This document shows, piece by piece, positions 1 to 9,031 of a stretch of 64,000 bases of DNA; the first letter of the stretch is position 1, and the number at the start of each line of letters is the position of its first letter. Source of the stretch: Verrucomicrobiota bacterium (lineage in GTDB: Bacteria > Verrucomicrobiota > Verrucomicrobiia > Opitutales > UBA953). The stretch covers positions 1-64,000 of the forward strand of contig BGOK01000008.1 in assembly GCA_003569205.1 (NCBI GenBank), in the 5' to 3' direction. The notes under the pieces were generated by a model. It worked only from the letters and a program-made list of their open reading frames with translations. It ran no database searches and was not told the origin of the DNA. Made by a program: the position numbers and the translations under genes.

Positions 1-79
1 GCCTGCACCCACCGAAGAAGGCGCCAAGGACGGCAAGGTCTTCGGCGTGAAGGTCGAAGGGGCTCCGCAAAAGCAGTAA
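1..79 (+). CDS. C-terminal end of an unidentified protein (partial)
   Basis: Only the last 25 codons lie in the window, read from base 2 to a TAA at 77-79. The tail is polar and Lys/Gly-rich and ends in PQKQ. Nothing in it identifies a family. A strong hairpin terminator follows about 20 bases after the stop, which supports this as the real end of a transcription unit. Confidence 0.6.
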   Translation, partial: PAPTEEGAKDGKVFGVKVEGAPQKQ

Positions 80-97
80 GCCCTCGCGACGCTCCCT

Positions 98-126
98 AAA
101 AACCCCGGGTCACCGGGGTTTTTCTT
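98..126 (+). terminator. Rho-independent terminator
   Basis: An A-run leads into an ACCCCGG stem, a GTCA loop, the matching CCGGGGT arm and a T-tract. It sits just after the stop of the partial upstream gene. The A-run and T-run on opposite sides allow function in both directions. Confidence 0.85.
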
Positions 127-181
127 TGGGTAAGGCTGCTGCAACCATTGCGGCTTAACGGGGTTTTATAAGTACACTCCT

Positions 182-474
182 ATGCGTACCTCCCTCCTCG
201 CCCTCCTCCTCGTTGCCGGCCTCGCCTTCGCGGCCGATGCTCCCGCCACGGCTCCCGTCACGGCTCCCGTCGTCGATCCGACCGCGCCAGCTCCTTCGGT
301 CGACCCGACCAAGGCCACGCCTCCAGTAACCGCTCCGGCCACCGCCCCTGCGGAAACCGAAAAGAAGAAGAAAAGGGCGAGAAGACCGAAAAGCCTGAGA
401 AGAAGAAAAAGAAGAAGGGCGAAGAAGCTCCGGCCACTCCCGTGACCGCCCCCGCCGCGCCCGTCACGAAGTAA
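182..474 (+). CDS. Secreted Ala/Pro/Lys-rich protein, frame broken by one base
   Basis: A clear signal peptide (ending near AFAADAP) is followed by Ala/Pro/Thr/Val-rich sequence and then Lys-rich sequence. Read straight, the frame stops at 445 after an unlikely Arg-rich tail. Shifting by -1 inside the A-run near 371-375 gives KGEKTEKPEKKKKKK and then APVTAPAAPVTK, which matches the composition of the first half, and stops at 472-474 just before a terminator. One missing A in an AAAAGGG tract would explain it. This may be a consensus error, a recent mutation, or less likely a slippage site. The function is unknown; it looks like an exported low-complexity protein of about 97 residues. Confidence 0.55.
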
Positions 475-500
475 TTCGTTCGCCGTATTCACCCCACGAA

Positions 501-530
501 CCCGGCCTCCGCAAGGAGTCCGGGTTTTTT
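501..530 (+). terminator. Rho-independent terminator
   Basis: A CCCGG/CTCC stem, GCAA tetraloop, GGAG/CCGGG return arm and T6 tail lie 27 bases after the shifted-frame stop at 474. It lies between convergent genes and may also end the minus-strand lipoprotein transcript. Confidence 0.8.
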
Positions 531-534
531 GTGC

Positions 535-909
535 CTACTCAAAATAGCAACGTCGAATTTCCGTGATGTCAGGGCGAGCAGCTAATCGCTCCAAGATACC
601 GCGCCAATCTTTCTGGTGCGTATTGCCGATACACAAGGCCTGCCCGTCCCGTCGACCAATGCGTCCGCGCGCGACCAGGGAAACCTTCACACTGGGGTCG
701 AGGCGTTTGATCTCCGCCAAAACCAACGGGTCCGCAGGAACACAGAATTCGTAATCAATCGAGACTAACCCAGACGCAGGTCCGCTCAGGCCGTCCGCCC
801 GAATGCTGTCCAAGGGGAAGCGTATCTTCGCCGAGGGTGGCGCGAGCGCGGTCGCACAAGCTACCAACCCAGCCGTGAGTAGGCAGAGTAAGACGCGGGT
901 GAAACTCAT
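535..909 (-). CDS. Putative small lipoprotein
   Basis: 124 residues. The N-terminus is a lipoprotein signal: a hydrophobic stretch followed by LVAC, with Cys18 as the predicted lipidated residue. The mature part has four further cysteines, which could form disulfides in the periplasm. No family is recognised. It lies 10 bases downstream of ftsK on the same strand and may be co-transcribed with it. Judged real from its lipobox and position. Confidence 0.55.
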   Translation of the reverse strand: MSFTRVLLCLLTAGLVACATALAPPSAKIRFPLDSIRADGLSGPASGLVSIDYEFCVPADPLVLAEIKRLDPSVKVSLVARGRIGRRDGQALCIGNTHQKDWRGILERLAARPDITEIRRCYFE

Positions 910-919
910 TGCCGAATTA

Positions 920-3529
920 TTAGTCGACTAAGATCTCCCGCGGGCTCGAACCGTTCTCCGGGCCGACGTAGCCCTTGTCATGGAGGACATCCATGATGCG
1001 GGCCGCGCGGTTGTAGCCCAACTTAAGACGACGCTGCAGCATCGAGACTGAAGCCCGCCTCGACTCCTTGATAATAGCCCAGCTCTGCGCGACGAGTGGG
1101 TCTTCACCTTCTTCGCCGCCCGCACCGCCGCCTTCGCCGTCCTCGGCAGCTTCTTGGATGGCTTCGACGACTTCTTGGGCGAACTCGGGTGGGCCGTTCT
1201 TATCACGGAGATACTCGACGATCGCCGCGACTTCCTGCTCGCCAACAAAGGCACCCTGCACGCGGTTCAGCGTAGCACTGCCTGGCGGGACGAAGAGCAT
1301 ATCACCGCGACCAACCAGGGTCTCGGCGCCGCCGCGGTCCAAGATGGTGCGCGAGTCGATCTGCGAAGAGACTTTGAACCCAATACGCGTCGGGAGGTTG
1401 GCCTTAATCAGGCCCGTGATGACGTCCGTCGACGGACGTTGGGTGGCGAGGACGAGGTGGATACCCGCCGCCCGGGCGAGCTGAGCAATCCGCGCGACCG
1501 AGGTTTCAATATCCTGCGCCGCCACCATCATCAAGTCGGCCATTTCGTCGATAATACAGACGATGTACGGGAGTTTCTCGTTCGGAATACGGATACCGTC
1601 ATCAATCACGGCCTCGGCGGCCTCGCTTACGGCGGCCTGCTCTTCAGGGCTGAGGGGGAGTTCCTCCTGCTTCGGTAGGCCGGCTTCCTTGGCGAGTTTG
1701 GAGTTAAAGCCCGTGATGTTCTTCACGCCACACTTAGCGAAGATCTTGTAGCGACGCTGCATTTCAGCGATGAGCCACTTGAGCGCTGAGGGCACGCGCT
1801 TCGGGTCGGTCTCAACCGGGATGAGGAGGTGCGGGAGCTGATTAAAGATCTGTAGTTCGACGACCTTCGGGTCGACCATGATGAAACGGAGGTCCTGAGG
1901 GGTGCAGCGGTAGAGGAGCGAAACGATAATCGCGTTAATACAAACGGACTTACCCTGACCCGTCGCACCCGCGATGAGTGCGTGCGGCATCTTGGCGAGG
2001 TCCTGGATGACGGGCTTGTTCGTGACGCTATCCACGCCGAGCACAACCGGCAGCTCCATGACGGTCTCTGCCCAAGCCTTGGACTCGATGATTTCGCGGA
2101 GGAGAACGTCCTTCCGGTTGCGGTTCGGAATCTCGATACCGACCGTGCCCTTGCCCGGCACGGGCGCGAGGATACGCACGGCTTCGGCTTCCAGATTCAT
2201 CGCAATATTATTGGAGAGGTTAGCAATCTTCTCCACGCGCACACCGGGAGCAGGCTTGATCTCGTAACGAGTAATCGAAGGGCCCTGCTGGATGCCAACG
2301 TCGACGCCGTTAGTGGGGTCGACAGGGACACACTCCACCTTGAACTGCCTGAGGGTCTCGATGAGATCCTGGGCGCGCTTGCGGAAGTCTTCCGCGGGAC
2401 CGTTAGTGCTAGCCTTGGGCTCGTTCAGGAGGTTGAGCGGGGGGAAAAGGTATTCGCCACGCTTCTTGAGCTGCTGCGAGGCCTTGGCGCGCTCGATCTC
2501 CTCGGGCTTCACGATGAGGACCTTGCCAGAGCCGGCGGGCTCGAGCGGCTTAATGGGGGTGCGCGGCTTGGTCGTCGCGGCCTTAGTCTCATCCGCTTCT
2601 TCTTCGGAGTCTTCCCCGTCCGCTTCCCTGGCTGCTTCGTCCGTAGGCTTATCGTCCTTCAGCGGGGTAATGGTGACATTCTCCGGCTGGATAGTGGCCG
2701 GGCCCTTGGCAGCGACTTCCTCGCGCGGCGCGGGCTCAATGTCAGCGTCGTCATCCAGGGGAAGTTCTTCGATCTTCACCATGGGCTTGGCGGCAGCGGA
2801 AGGCATCGCGGTGACTTCGGCGCCAGCAATATCCTGCTGCTTACGGCGAAGTTCGGCCGCCTGCTGCTGCTTGCGTTGGCGTTCGATGGCCTCGCGGGCG
2901 GCCGCGACCTTACGCTCAGCATTCCAAGCGCCTACACCATCACGCATTTCCGTAATCCAAGCGTTGAGGGTGGCCTTCGGGTCATCTGCTAACGCACCGA
3001 GCAGGCAGAAGCCATAAGGGAAGGCGAGAATCCACGTGCCGTACTCGCCAAGGACTGGCTGACAGAGCTTGAGATAGATGAAGCCACCGAGAACGCCGCC
3101 GGGGCCTTTCGGATCGAAGGTACCCGAAGCATCAGCGCCCAACCATAGGGTCAACATCGGTGCACCGAAGAGCACGCAGGCCGACATCAACGCAACCTTC
3201 GTCGGCCAGAGAGTGTGTGCCCGATTGTTGAGCGCAAACCACGCCGCTGCGTACAGGAACGCCGGGACGAAGAAGGCGCCATAGCCAAAGAGGTGGAAAA
3301 GCGCGAAGGCAGCGGTCGCCCCGAAGGTGCCGCAGTAATTCTGCGTCTTACTGAGGTCGGTCGTATTCGTGAACAGGCTAGGGAAAAAGTTCTCGTCCGT
3401 GACCGAGTGCGAGATGAACGCGATGACAAAAAAGGTCGCGATGAGGCCGAGTACGACCGCGAGGATCGGGCGGCTTTCGCTGGCGGGCGTGGCCAGGGTG
3501 GTGGTGCGCTTACGGGCTGGGGCGGGCAT
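920..3529 (-). CDS. ftsK: DNA translocase FtsK
   Basis: 869 residues, normal for FtsK/SpoIIIE. It pumps chromosome ends through the closing septum and activates XerCD dimer resolution. The N-terminus (about 20-180) has four membrane segments. A charged, low-complexity linker (about 200-370) follows. The RecA-like motor has Walker A GATGQGKS at 521-528 and an acidic Walker B (CIIDEMAD, about 658-665). The C-terminal gamma winged helix (about 810-869) carries the usual LQRRLKLGYNRAARIMD sequence that reads polar chromosomal motifs. The HAD hydrolase ends just upstream on the same strand. Confidence 0.97.
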   Translation of the reverse strand: MPAPARKRTTTLATPASESRPILAVVLGLIATFFVIAFISHSVTDENFFPSLFTNTTDLSKTQNYCGTFGATAAFALFHLFGYGAFFVPAFLYAAAWFALNNRAHTLWPTKVALMSACVLFGAPMLTLWLGADASGTFDPKGPGGVLGGFIYLKLCQPVLGEYGTWILAFPYGFCLLGALADDPKATLNAWITEMRDGVGAWNAERKVAAAREAIERQRKQQQAAELRRKQQDIAGAEVTAMPSAAAKPMVKIEELPLDDDADIEPAPREEVAAKGPATIQPENVTITPLKDDKPTDEAAREADGEDSEEEADETKAATTKPRTPIKPLEPAGSGKVLIVKPEEIERAKASQQLKKRGEYLFPPLNLLNEPKASTNGPAEDFRKRAQDLIETLRQFKVECVPVDPTNGVDVGIQQGPSITRYEIKPAPGVRVEKIANLSNNIAMNLEAEAVRILAPVPGKGTVGIEIPNRNRKDVLLREIIESKAWAETVMELPVVLGVDSVTNKPVIQDLAKMPHALIAGATGQGKSVCINAIIVSLLYRCTPQDLRFIMVDPKVVELQIFNQLPHLLIPVETDPKRVPSALKWLIAEMQRRYKIFAKCGVKNITGFNSKLAKEAGLPKQEELPLSPEEQAAVSEAAEAVIDDGIRIPNEKLPYIVCIIDEMADLMMVAAQDIETSVARIAQLARAAGIHLVLATQRPSTDVITGLIKANLPTRIGFKVSSQIDSRTILDRGGAETLVGRGDMLFVPPGSATLNRVQGAFVGEQEVAAIVEYLRDKNGPPEFAQEVVEAIQEAAEDGEGGGAGGEEGEDPLVAQSWAIIKESRRASVSMLQRRLKLGYNRAARIMDVLHDKGYVGPENGSSPREILVD

Positions 3530-3535
3530 GAAAAA

Positions 3536-4561
3536 TTATTCGCTGAAGAGGTTGCCCTGCGACGTCACGTCGGTGTGGGGCGCCGTCGGGTCGGCGTGAA
3601 TATGGCGCGGTGGACGGGTCACGCGGGCGGCGAGGGCGCGGGTCCGCTCTTGGGCGAGGCGCTCGACCATACCCGTCAGGGCGTGGCGAATCCACTTCGG
3701 GGTGAAGGCCGCATGACCGTAGTCGCACGGGCCGTAGCCGTGCACGCGGCCCGCTTGGAGGAGGGCGTCGTTCTGCGCGAACTCCGCTTCGTTCGTCGGC
3801 ACGTAGACGGCAAAAGCCTTGCCGCCGTTCTTGCGTAAAAGCGAGAAGACCGGGACGTCGCTGGGGCCATCCGCGACGTAAATCATATTCTCAAAGGGCA
3901 CGCGGCGGTCTTCGGCCTGCACGACGGAATTAACATCGATCTCCGGATTCTTATTCGAGCCTTTATTAATCTCGAAGAGGAAGCGGGTCTTGATGGTGTT
4001 ATCGACCATCGCGGCGACTTGCGTGATCTCGGTCGGTAGTTCGAGGGCGAGCTCGTCCTGCTTACTGAAGTGGGGCGGCAGCGGGTGCTCGAGAAATTCG
4101 CAGCCGTAGATGCCATCGCAGTGCTGGGCGAGCGAAGTGCCGCGAATCATCTCGGCGAGACCCGTGCTGATAACATAATGCTCGAGGCTAACCTCGACGT
4201 TGTGCTTACGGCCGAGTTCGCGGACGAACTCCTTCAGCGCTGGGAAAAATTCGGGGAGGCCCGGGCAGAGCTCGATTTCGCCGCCCAGCTCGCGGAGCTG
4301 GCGGTTCGTGAGTCCCTTCATGGGGCCTGACTTCACATAGCTGAGCAGGTGGTTCAGGTAGACGGAGTCCTTGGAGGTGCGGATGCCTTTACGGGCATAC
4401 AAGGCCGGCAACTGATTGGTTTCCTTCCAGAATTGCTCTTCATCGACACCAAAGGCGCGGAAGAGCGGGGTCTGCATGTACCCAGGACAAAGGGTCTTAT
4501 CAAAGTCCCAAACACAGGAGAGGACGTGGCTGCCGCGGAGGGCGGGTTCCTTGGTCTGCAT
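3536..4561 (-). CDS. HAD-superfamily hydrolase
   Basis: 341 residues from the chosen start at 4561; a longer frame to 4618 adds 19 residues with no family similarity. The HAD nucleophile motif DFDKT is near the start (CVWDFDKTLCPGYM), and the acidic motif DGPSD (MIYVADGPSDVPVF) supplies the Mg-binding aspartates. The VISTG segment fits motif II. This points to a cytosolic phosphatase of the phosphoserine-phosphatase-like branch, substrate unknown. It ends 6 bases before ftsK on the same strand. Confidence 0.8.
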   Translation of the reverse strand: MQTKEPALRGSHVLSCVWDFDKTLCPGYMQTPLFRAFGVDEEQFWKETNQLPALYARKGIRTSKDSVYLNHLLSYVKSGPMKGLTNRQLRELGGEIELCPGLPEFFPALKEFVRELGRKHNVEVSLEHYVISTGLAEMIRGTSLAQHCDGIYGCEFLEHPLPPHFSKQDELALELPTEITQVAAMVDNTIKTRFLFEINKGSNKNPEIDVNSVVQAEDRRVPFENMIYVADGPSDVPVFSLLRKNGGKAFAVYVPTNEAEFAQNDALLQAGRVHGYGPCDYGHAAFTPKWIRHALTGMVERLAQERTRALAARVTRPPRHIHADPTAPHTDVTSQGNLFSE

Positions 4562-4670
4562 GCTAAATCGAAAGAGGGTGAAAGGTCGGGCTTGCGGGGA
4601 GAGTCCCCAAGCATCCATTAACTAACGGAGGCAGCCCCGCTGTCCAAGCCCGATTCCCGTTCCACCCACC

Positions 4671-5762
4671 ATGGCCGAAGCCCCCCTCAGACCCGACCTT
4701 TCAGGCCTCCGCCGTCGCCTAACCGAACTGGAAGGGTTCATGGCCGACCCGGCCACGTTCGGGGATAGCCGCCGGGCCGCCGCCCTCGGGGCCGAACTGC
4801 GCTTCACCGGCAAGGCTGTCAAAGCCGATGACCTAATGACGAGCCTGGAGAAAGAACTCGCCGAAGCCCGCGCCCTCGCCCACGAAGCCGACCCCGAGAT
4901 GCGCCGGATGGCCGATGATGAAATCCGCCGCCTGACGCCCCTGATTGAGGTCGCCCGCGACCTACTGATTAAGGCGATTGTCCCACCCAACCCCGACGAT
5001 TCCCGCAATGCGATGGTGGAAATCCGCGCCGGGACCGGGGGCGAAGAGGCCTCCTTATTCGCCTCCGAACTGCTCCGGGCCTACACGCGCTTCGCCGAAC
5101 GCAAGGGCTGGAAGTGCGAATTGATGTCCTTGTCCCACTCCGATCTCGGCGGGGTCCGCGAAGCAGTTCTACTCATCGAAGGCGAAGGCGCCACCGCCCT
5201 ACTCCGCCACGAAGCCGGCGTTCACCGCGTCCAACGCGTCCCCGCCACCGAGGCTTCCGGTCGCGTCCATACTTCCGCCGCCACGGTCGCGGTGCTCGCC
5301 GAAGCCGAAGAGGCCGAGGTGGTGCTCAAGCCCGAAGACCTCGACATGTCCGTGGCCCGCGCTTCCGGTGCCGGCGGCCAACACGTTAATAAGACGGAAT
5401 CTGCGGTGCAAATCATCCACAAGCCGACGGGGCTGATGGTCTACTGCGCCGACGAACGTTCCCAGCTCCGTAACCGCCAAAAGGCCCTCCGCGTGCTGCG
5501 TTCACGCCTCCTCGACTTGACCCGCGCCAAGGAACGCGAGGTCCGAGCCGATACTCGCAAGAATATGATCGGATCGGGCGATCGCTCGGAACGTATCCGG
5601 ACCTATAATTTTCCGCAGAACCGTATCACCGACCATCGTATCGATCTCACGGTCCACGGGATTGAACAGGTCCTCGAGGGCGACCTCGACGAATTGGTGA
5701 ACGCGCTCTACGAAGCCGACCTGCGCTCGCGCGCCGAGGCCATCACTCGGCCTTCAGTGTAA
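4671..5762 (+). CDS. prfA: Peptide chain release factor 1
   Basis: 363 residues, the usual length. It recognises UAA and UAG and triggers peptide release. The PAT anticodon-mimic motif is in HRVQRVPATEASGRVHTS and the catalytic GGQ loop is in SGAGGQHVNKTES. PAT rather than SPF distinguishes RF1 from RF2. The gene is divergent from the HAD gene. Its last 20 bases overlap the 3' end of the convergent membrane-protein gene. Confidence 0.97.
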   Translation: MAEAPLRPDLSGLRRRLTELEGFMADPATFGDSRRAAALGAELRFTGKAVKADDLMTSLEKELAEARALAHEADPEMRRMADDEIRRLTPLIEVARDLLIKAIVPPNPDDSRNAMVEIRAGTGGEEASLFASELLRAYTRFAERKGWKCELMSLSHSDLGGVREAVLLIEGEGATALLRHEAGVHRVQRVPATEASGRVHTSAATVAVLAEAEEAEVVLKPEDLDMSVARASGAGGQHVNKTESAVQIIHKPTGLMVYCADERSQLRNRQKALRVLRSRLLDLTRAKEREVRADTRKNMIGSGDRSERIRTYNFPQNRITDHRIDLTVHGIEQVLEGDLDELVNALYEADLRSRAEAITRPSV

Positions 5763-6252
5763 AGGCGGCTTCGGTCTCGGAGACCCGGAAGATACCTTTG
5801 GCGCCATCGCCATCGTCGAGGCGTCCATCCACAACGAGCAAAGTACGCAGCGAGCTGGTGTCCGGCGTCGAAGGAGTGAAGACCACGGCGGGGATACCTT
5901 TGCCGGCCGGGCTGTCTGGCGTGAAACTCCAGGTGCCATTAACGGAGGCCTTATCTAACGACGGTTGCACGACTTTGGTGAAACCGAAGGCGGCGAGGTC
6001 GGCCGGGGGAACGCGAAAGTCGAACTTCGCCGGCCACGCGCCTTTCTCGAGGCGGTACTGAATGAGCGGCGACCGGGCATCGCGGTAGACGAGGGCCATG
6101 CTGTCGGCCTGAAAGTGGTCGCGGAGGATAAATCCAAAGGCAATGAGGAGACCAAGGGTGAGTCCGCCCACGGCCCACATCGCAGCGTGGTACCAAAGCG
6201 GCGACGTAGGGGCCAAGAGGATGGTTGGGACTTTAGTTTCGGAGTCAGCCAT
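5743..6252 (-). CDS. Single-pass membrane protein of unknown function
   Basis: 169 residues with one membrane helix (about 24-46) and a periplasmic C-terminal part. The sequence SPLIQYRLEKGAWPAKFDF resembles the segment after the helix in secretion pseudopilins (residues, then length, then WP), but no prepilin peptidase site is visible. It is a hypothetical protein, possibly pseudopilin-like. Its end overlaps prfA tail to tail. Confidence 0.6.
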   Translation of the reverse strand: MADSETKVPTILLAPTSPLWYHAAMWAVGGLTLGLLIAFGFILRDHFQADSMALVYRDARSPLIQYRLEKGAWPAKFDFRVPPADLAAFGFTKVVQPSLDKASVNGTWSFTPDSPAGKGIPAVVFTPSTPDTSSLRTLLVVDGRLDDGDGAKGIFRVSETEAAFTLKAE

Positions 6253-6353
6253 GGAAAGGGGTGTAGACTATCTTTGCGGGGTTCGGGCTCCGTTCAAGCC
6301 CGGAGCGTTTTGTTTCTTGGATAGGCAAGGGTTTCCGCCTTCGATAGCCCTGC

Positions 6354-7136
6354 ATGGATCCCGCCTACCTCGAACGCTTCGCTGGCTTCGGCCGCCTCTA
6401 CGGGCTGGCCGGCTTAGAGCGACTGTCGCGTAGCGGCTTCCTCATCGTGGGCCTGGGCGGCGTGGGCTCCTGGACAGCGGAGGCGCTCGCCCGCTCCGGG
6501 GTCGGCCACCTGGCGCTCGTCGACGGGGATGCCGTCTGTATTTCTAATACGAACCGGCAACTCCACGCGGTCGCCGGGGCCGTGGGCCAAGCCAAGACCG
6601 AAGCCGTCGCGGCCCGGGCACGCTCCATTAATCCAGGCATCCAGACGACCCTGCACACGCGCTTCTTGTCCCGCTTTAACCCGCATGAGGTCCTCGCCGG
6701 CTTTGAGGGCGTCGTCATCGATGCGATGGACGCGCTGTCGCCGAAGTGCGGGCTGATCGCCGAGGCCGTGAACCGGAAACTTCGCGTGGTGACGGTCGGA
6801 GGCTGCGCCGGCCGCCTCGATGGGACGCGCCTGAAGGTGACCGACCTCCGTGATTCACGTGATGACCCGCTGATGATGCTGGTGCGCAAGCGGCTGCGCC
6901 AAAACTTCGACTTCCCGCGCGGCAAGACGCCGTTTGGGGTGTCGTGCGTGTGGTCCGATGAACCGTTCACGCAGCCGACCGATTGCGCGGGTCTGCCGGG
7001 CGGCGAAATCCCCGAGGGGGAAGACCTGCACCCCAACTGCGAATGGGGCTATGGGACAGCGTCCCACGTGGCCGGCGCGTTCGGCCTCGCTGCCGCCGGT
7101 GAAGCGCTGCGGCTCGCTTTATTGCCCAAGGAATAA
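6354..7136 (+). CDS. tcdA: tRNA threonylcarbamoyladenosine dehydratase
   Basis: 260 residues, a ThiF/E1-like enzyme. TcdA uses ATP to cyclise t6A37 of tRNA to ct6A. The nucleotide-binding loop GLGGVGSWTAEALARSG and the NTNRQLHA motif are present, as is the family segment KVTDLRDSRDDPLMM with a basic stretch after it. The usual partners CsdA and CsdE are not adjacent. The end overlaps the convergent TatD gene by 18 bases. Confidence 0.9.
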   Translation: MDPAYLERFAGFGRLYGLAGLERLSRSGFLIVGLGGVGSWTAEALARSGVGHLALVDGDAVCISNTNRQLHAVAGAVGQAKTEAVAARARSINPGIQTTLHTRFLSRFNPHEVLAGFEGVVIDAMDALSPKCGLIAEAVNRKLRVVTVGGCAGRLDGTRLKVTDLRDSRDDPLMMLVRKRLRQNFDFPRGKTPFGVSCVWSDEPFTQPTDCAGLPGGEIPEGEDLHPNCEWGYGTASHVAGAFGLAAAGEALRLALLPKE

Positions 7137-7916
7137 ACGGGCGAAGTTCACGCGCGTGAGCTCCGCGGCTTGCTCGGGCCGAAGCTGCCGAGTCCGGGCG
7201 AGTTCCTCCAAGTTAACTAAAAGGTTCACCGGGTGATTTTGCTCAACGCCCGCCGCGTCTGGCGGGAGCTCCTGCCGCCGATACTCCGGGGCTGGACATA
7301 ACGCCGGCGCATCGGTCTCGACCAGCACGCGGTCCGAGGGAATAGCGGCGGCAAACTGCGCGCGAAGGTCGGCTTTCGTCGGACGGAGGTGATGTGCACT
7401 AAAAGAGAAATAAGCCCCGAGACGGACGAGCTCTGGTACGAGGTCAACGGGGCCATTCCAGCTATGCAGGAGGAAACCGCGCCGCGGGACAGGCGTGTTC
7501 CGCAAGATATCCAAGAGCGGACCCATCGCGCGCACGCAATGGATGGTGAGGGGCCGCTCGAGTTCGACGGCTAAGGCGAGCTGGACCCGAAAAGCCGCTT
7601 CCTGCGCGACGGGATCATGGCCTTCCACCCAACGGTCTAAACCCATCTCACCGACCGAGGCCTGGGGATGAGCGAGTAAGATAGCCCGCAACTGCGCCTC
7701 CCAACCGAGGGGCGCGGTGGGAACGTCCCAAGGGTGCAGGCCAAAGGCGGGGAGGTTCCTCGCATCGCGTGCCGCGAGAGCGACGACGTCAGGCCAATCG
7801 ATGGGTGCACTGCCATTAACAACGGCATAACCGACGCCTTCGCGCCGAGCGAGTTCGACCGCCGCATCTGGGACTTCGGCGAACTGGTAATGGCAATGGG
7901 CGTCGTGAACGAGCAT
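7119..7916 (-). CDS. TatD-family metal-dependent hydrolase
   Basis: 265 residues from the ATG at 7916, the start that places the metal motif HDAHCHY at residues 4-10; the longer open frame to 8081 is rejected. Other family blocks are visible: GLHPWD, GEMGLDRW, TIHCVRAMG, LLHSWNG and ETDAPALCP. Predicted cytosolic TIM-barrel deoxyribonuclease or phosphoesterase. It is distinct from the eboB TatD-type protein later in the window. Confidence 0.88.
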   Translation of the reverse strand: MLVHDAHCHYQFAEVPDAAVELARREGVGYAVVNGSAPIDWPDVVALAARDARNLPAFGLHPWDVPTAPLGWEAQLRAILLAHPQASVGEMGLDRWVEGHDPVAQEAAFRVQLALAVELERPLTIHCVRAMGPLLDILRNTPVPRRGFLLHSWNGPVDLVPELVRLGAYFSFSAHHLRPTKADLRAQFAAAIPSDRVLVETDAPALCPAPEYRRQELPPDAAGVEQNHPVNLLVNLEELARTRQLRPEQAAELTRVNFARLFLGQ

Positions 7917-8053
7917 CCGGGCGAAGCGCCAACGTATCGAGCCATTCAGAGGCCTCAACGCCGAATCGGCGTGCGTTGTCCTTGCCCTCTTGGCCCGCCC
8001 TCGCCTATCTCCGTGGCAGGATGAAAACGCCGCCCTTGCCCAAGGAAGCCTTG

Positions 8054-8917
8054 ATGACCGTGACCGGCCTACCCTTCCCACTGAAGGCGAAGGGGAAGGT
8101 CCGCGAGGTCTTCGACCTGGGTGAACACTACCTCATCGTGGCGACGGATCGGCTGTCCGCTTTCGACGTGGTCATGCCCAACGGCGTCCCCGGCAAAGGC
8201 ATCCTGCTCACGCACATCAGCCTCTGGTGGTTTGAACAAGCGAAGGCAGTGTTTCCGACACACCTCGTGCCCGACCACGCCGCGGCACTGACCCGCGCGC
8301 TGAAAGGCCACGAGCACCTAATCCCCCGCTCGATGCTGGTGCGTAAACTCGTCCCCCTGCCCGTCGAGGCAGTGGTGCGTGGTTACCTCGCCGGCAGCGG
8401 CTTTAAGGAATACAAGAAGGGTGGTGCCATCCTCGACCACGCCCTGCCCGCCGGCCTGCTCGACGGGTCGAAGCTACCGACGCCCATTTTCACCCCGTCG
8501 ACCAAGGCCGCCGAGGGCCACGACGAGGCCATTACCAATGCGCAGTGCGAGCAGATCCTCGGCACGCAGGTCTTCCGCACAGTCCACGACACGTCGATTG
8601 CACTCTACCGCATGGGCGCCGAACGCGCCGCCAAGGCTGGCGTGATCCTCGCCGACACGAAGTTCGAATTCGGTACCGCCCCCGACGGCTCACTGGTCCT
8701 CATCGACGAGGTGCTGACGCCCGACTCTTCCCGCTACTGGCCGGCTTCGACCTGGCAGCCCGGTCGCACTCAGCCTTCCTACGATAAGCAGTTCGTCCGC
8801 GATTGGCTCGAAGCCCAGCCATGGGATAAGACCGCTCCCGGCCCACGCCTGCCCGACGATGTCGTGGCCAAGACGCAGGCGCTCTACGCGGAGTGCCTTG
8901 AGCGTTTGACGGCGTAA
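8054..8917 (+). CDS. purC: Phosphoribosylaminoimidazole-succinocarboxamide synthase
   Basis: About 287 residues. It joins CAIR and aspartate using ATP to make SAICAR in purine synthesis. Family blocks are KGKVREVFDLG, DRLSAFDVVMPNGVPGKG, VRGYLAGSGFKEY, TPIFTPSTKA and LIDEVLTPDSSRYWP. Start 8054 is chosen because AAGGAAG lies 6 bases upstream and the protein then begins MTVTGLP, as relatives do. An ATG at 8021 in the same frame is possible. Confidence 0.96.
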   Translation: MTVTGLPFPLKAKGKVREVFDLGEHYLIVATDRLSAFDVVMPNGVPGKGILLTHISLWWFEQAKAVFPTHLVPDHAAALTRALKGHEHLIPRSMLVRKLVPLPVEAVVRGYLAGSGFKEYKKGGAILDHALPAGLLDGSKLPTPIFTPSTKAAEGHDEAITNAQCEQILGTQVFRTVHDTSIALYRMGAERAAKAGVILADTKFEFGTAPDGSLVLIDEVLTPDSSRYWPASTWQPGRTQPSYDKQFVRDWLEAQPWDKTAPGPRLPDDVVAKTQALYAECLERLTA

Positions 8918-9031
8918 AGCGCGCTTAAGGAGCGAAAGCAATCGGGCGGACGGAGTAATTCGGCCGAATGATTGTTCATGGGCATTTCACATCATTGCAC
9001 CGGTGGGGGGCTTCGCCATCGTGAGGCTTCC

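Noticed and set aside
370-378. AAAGGGC as a programmed -1 frameshift site
   Set aside because: The heptamer is not in the phase needed (incoming codons are AAA AGG GCG, not AAG GGC), so a plain indel is the better explanation.
1982-2992. 336-residue plus-strand frame opposite ftsK
   Set aside because: Antisense shadow of a clear FtsK gene with no motifs of its own.
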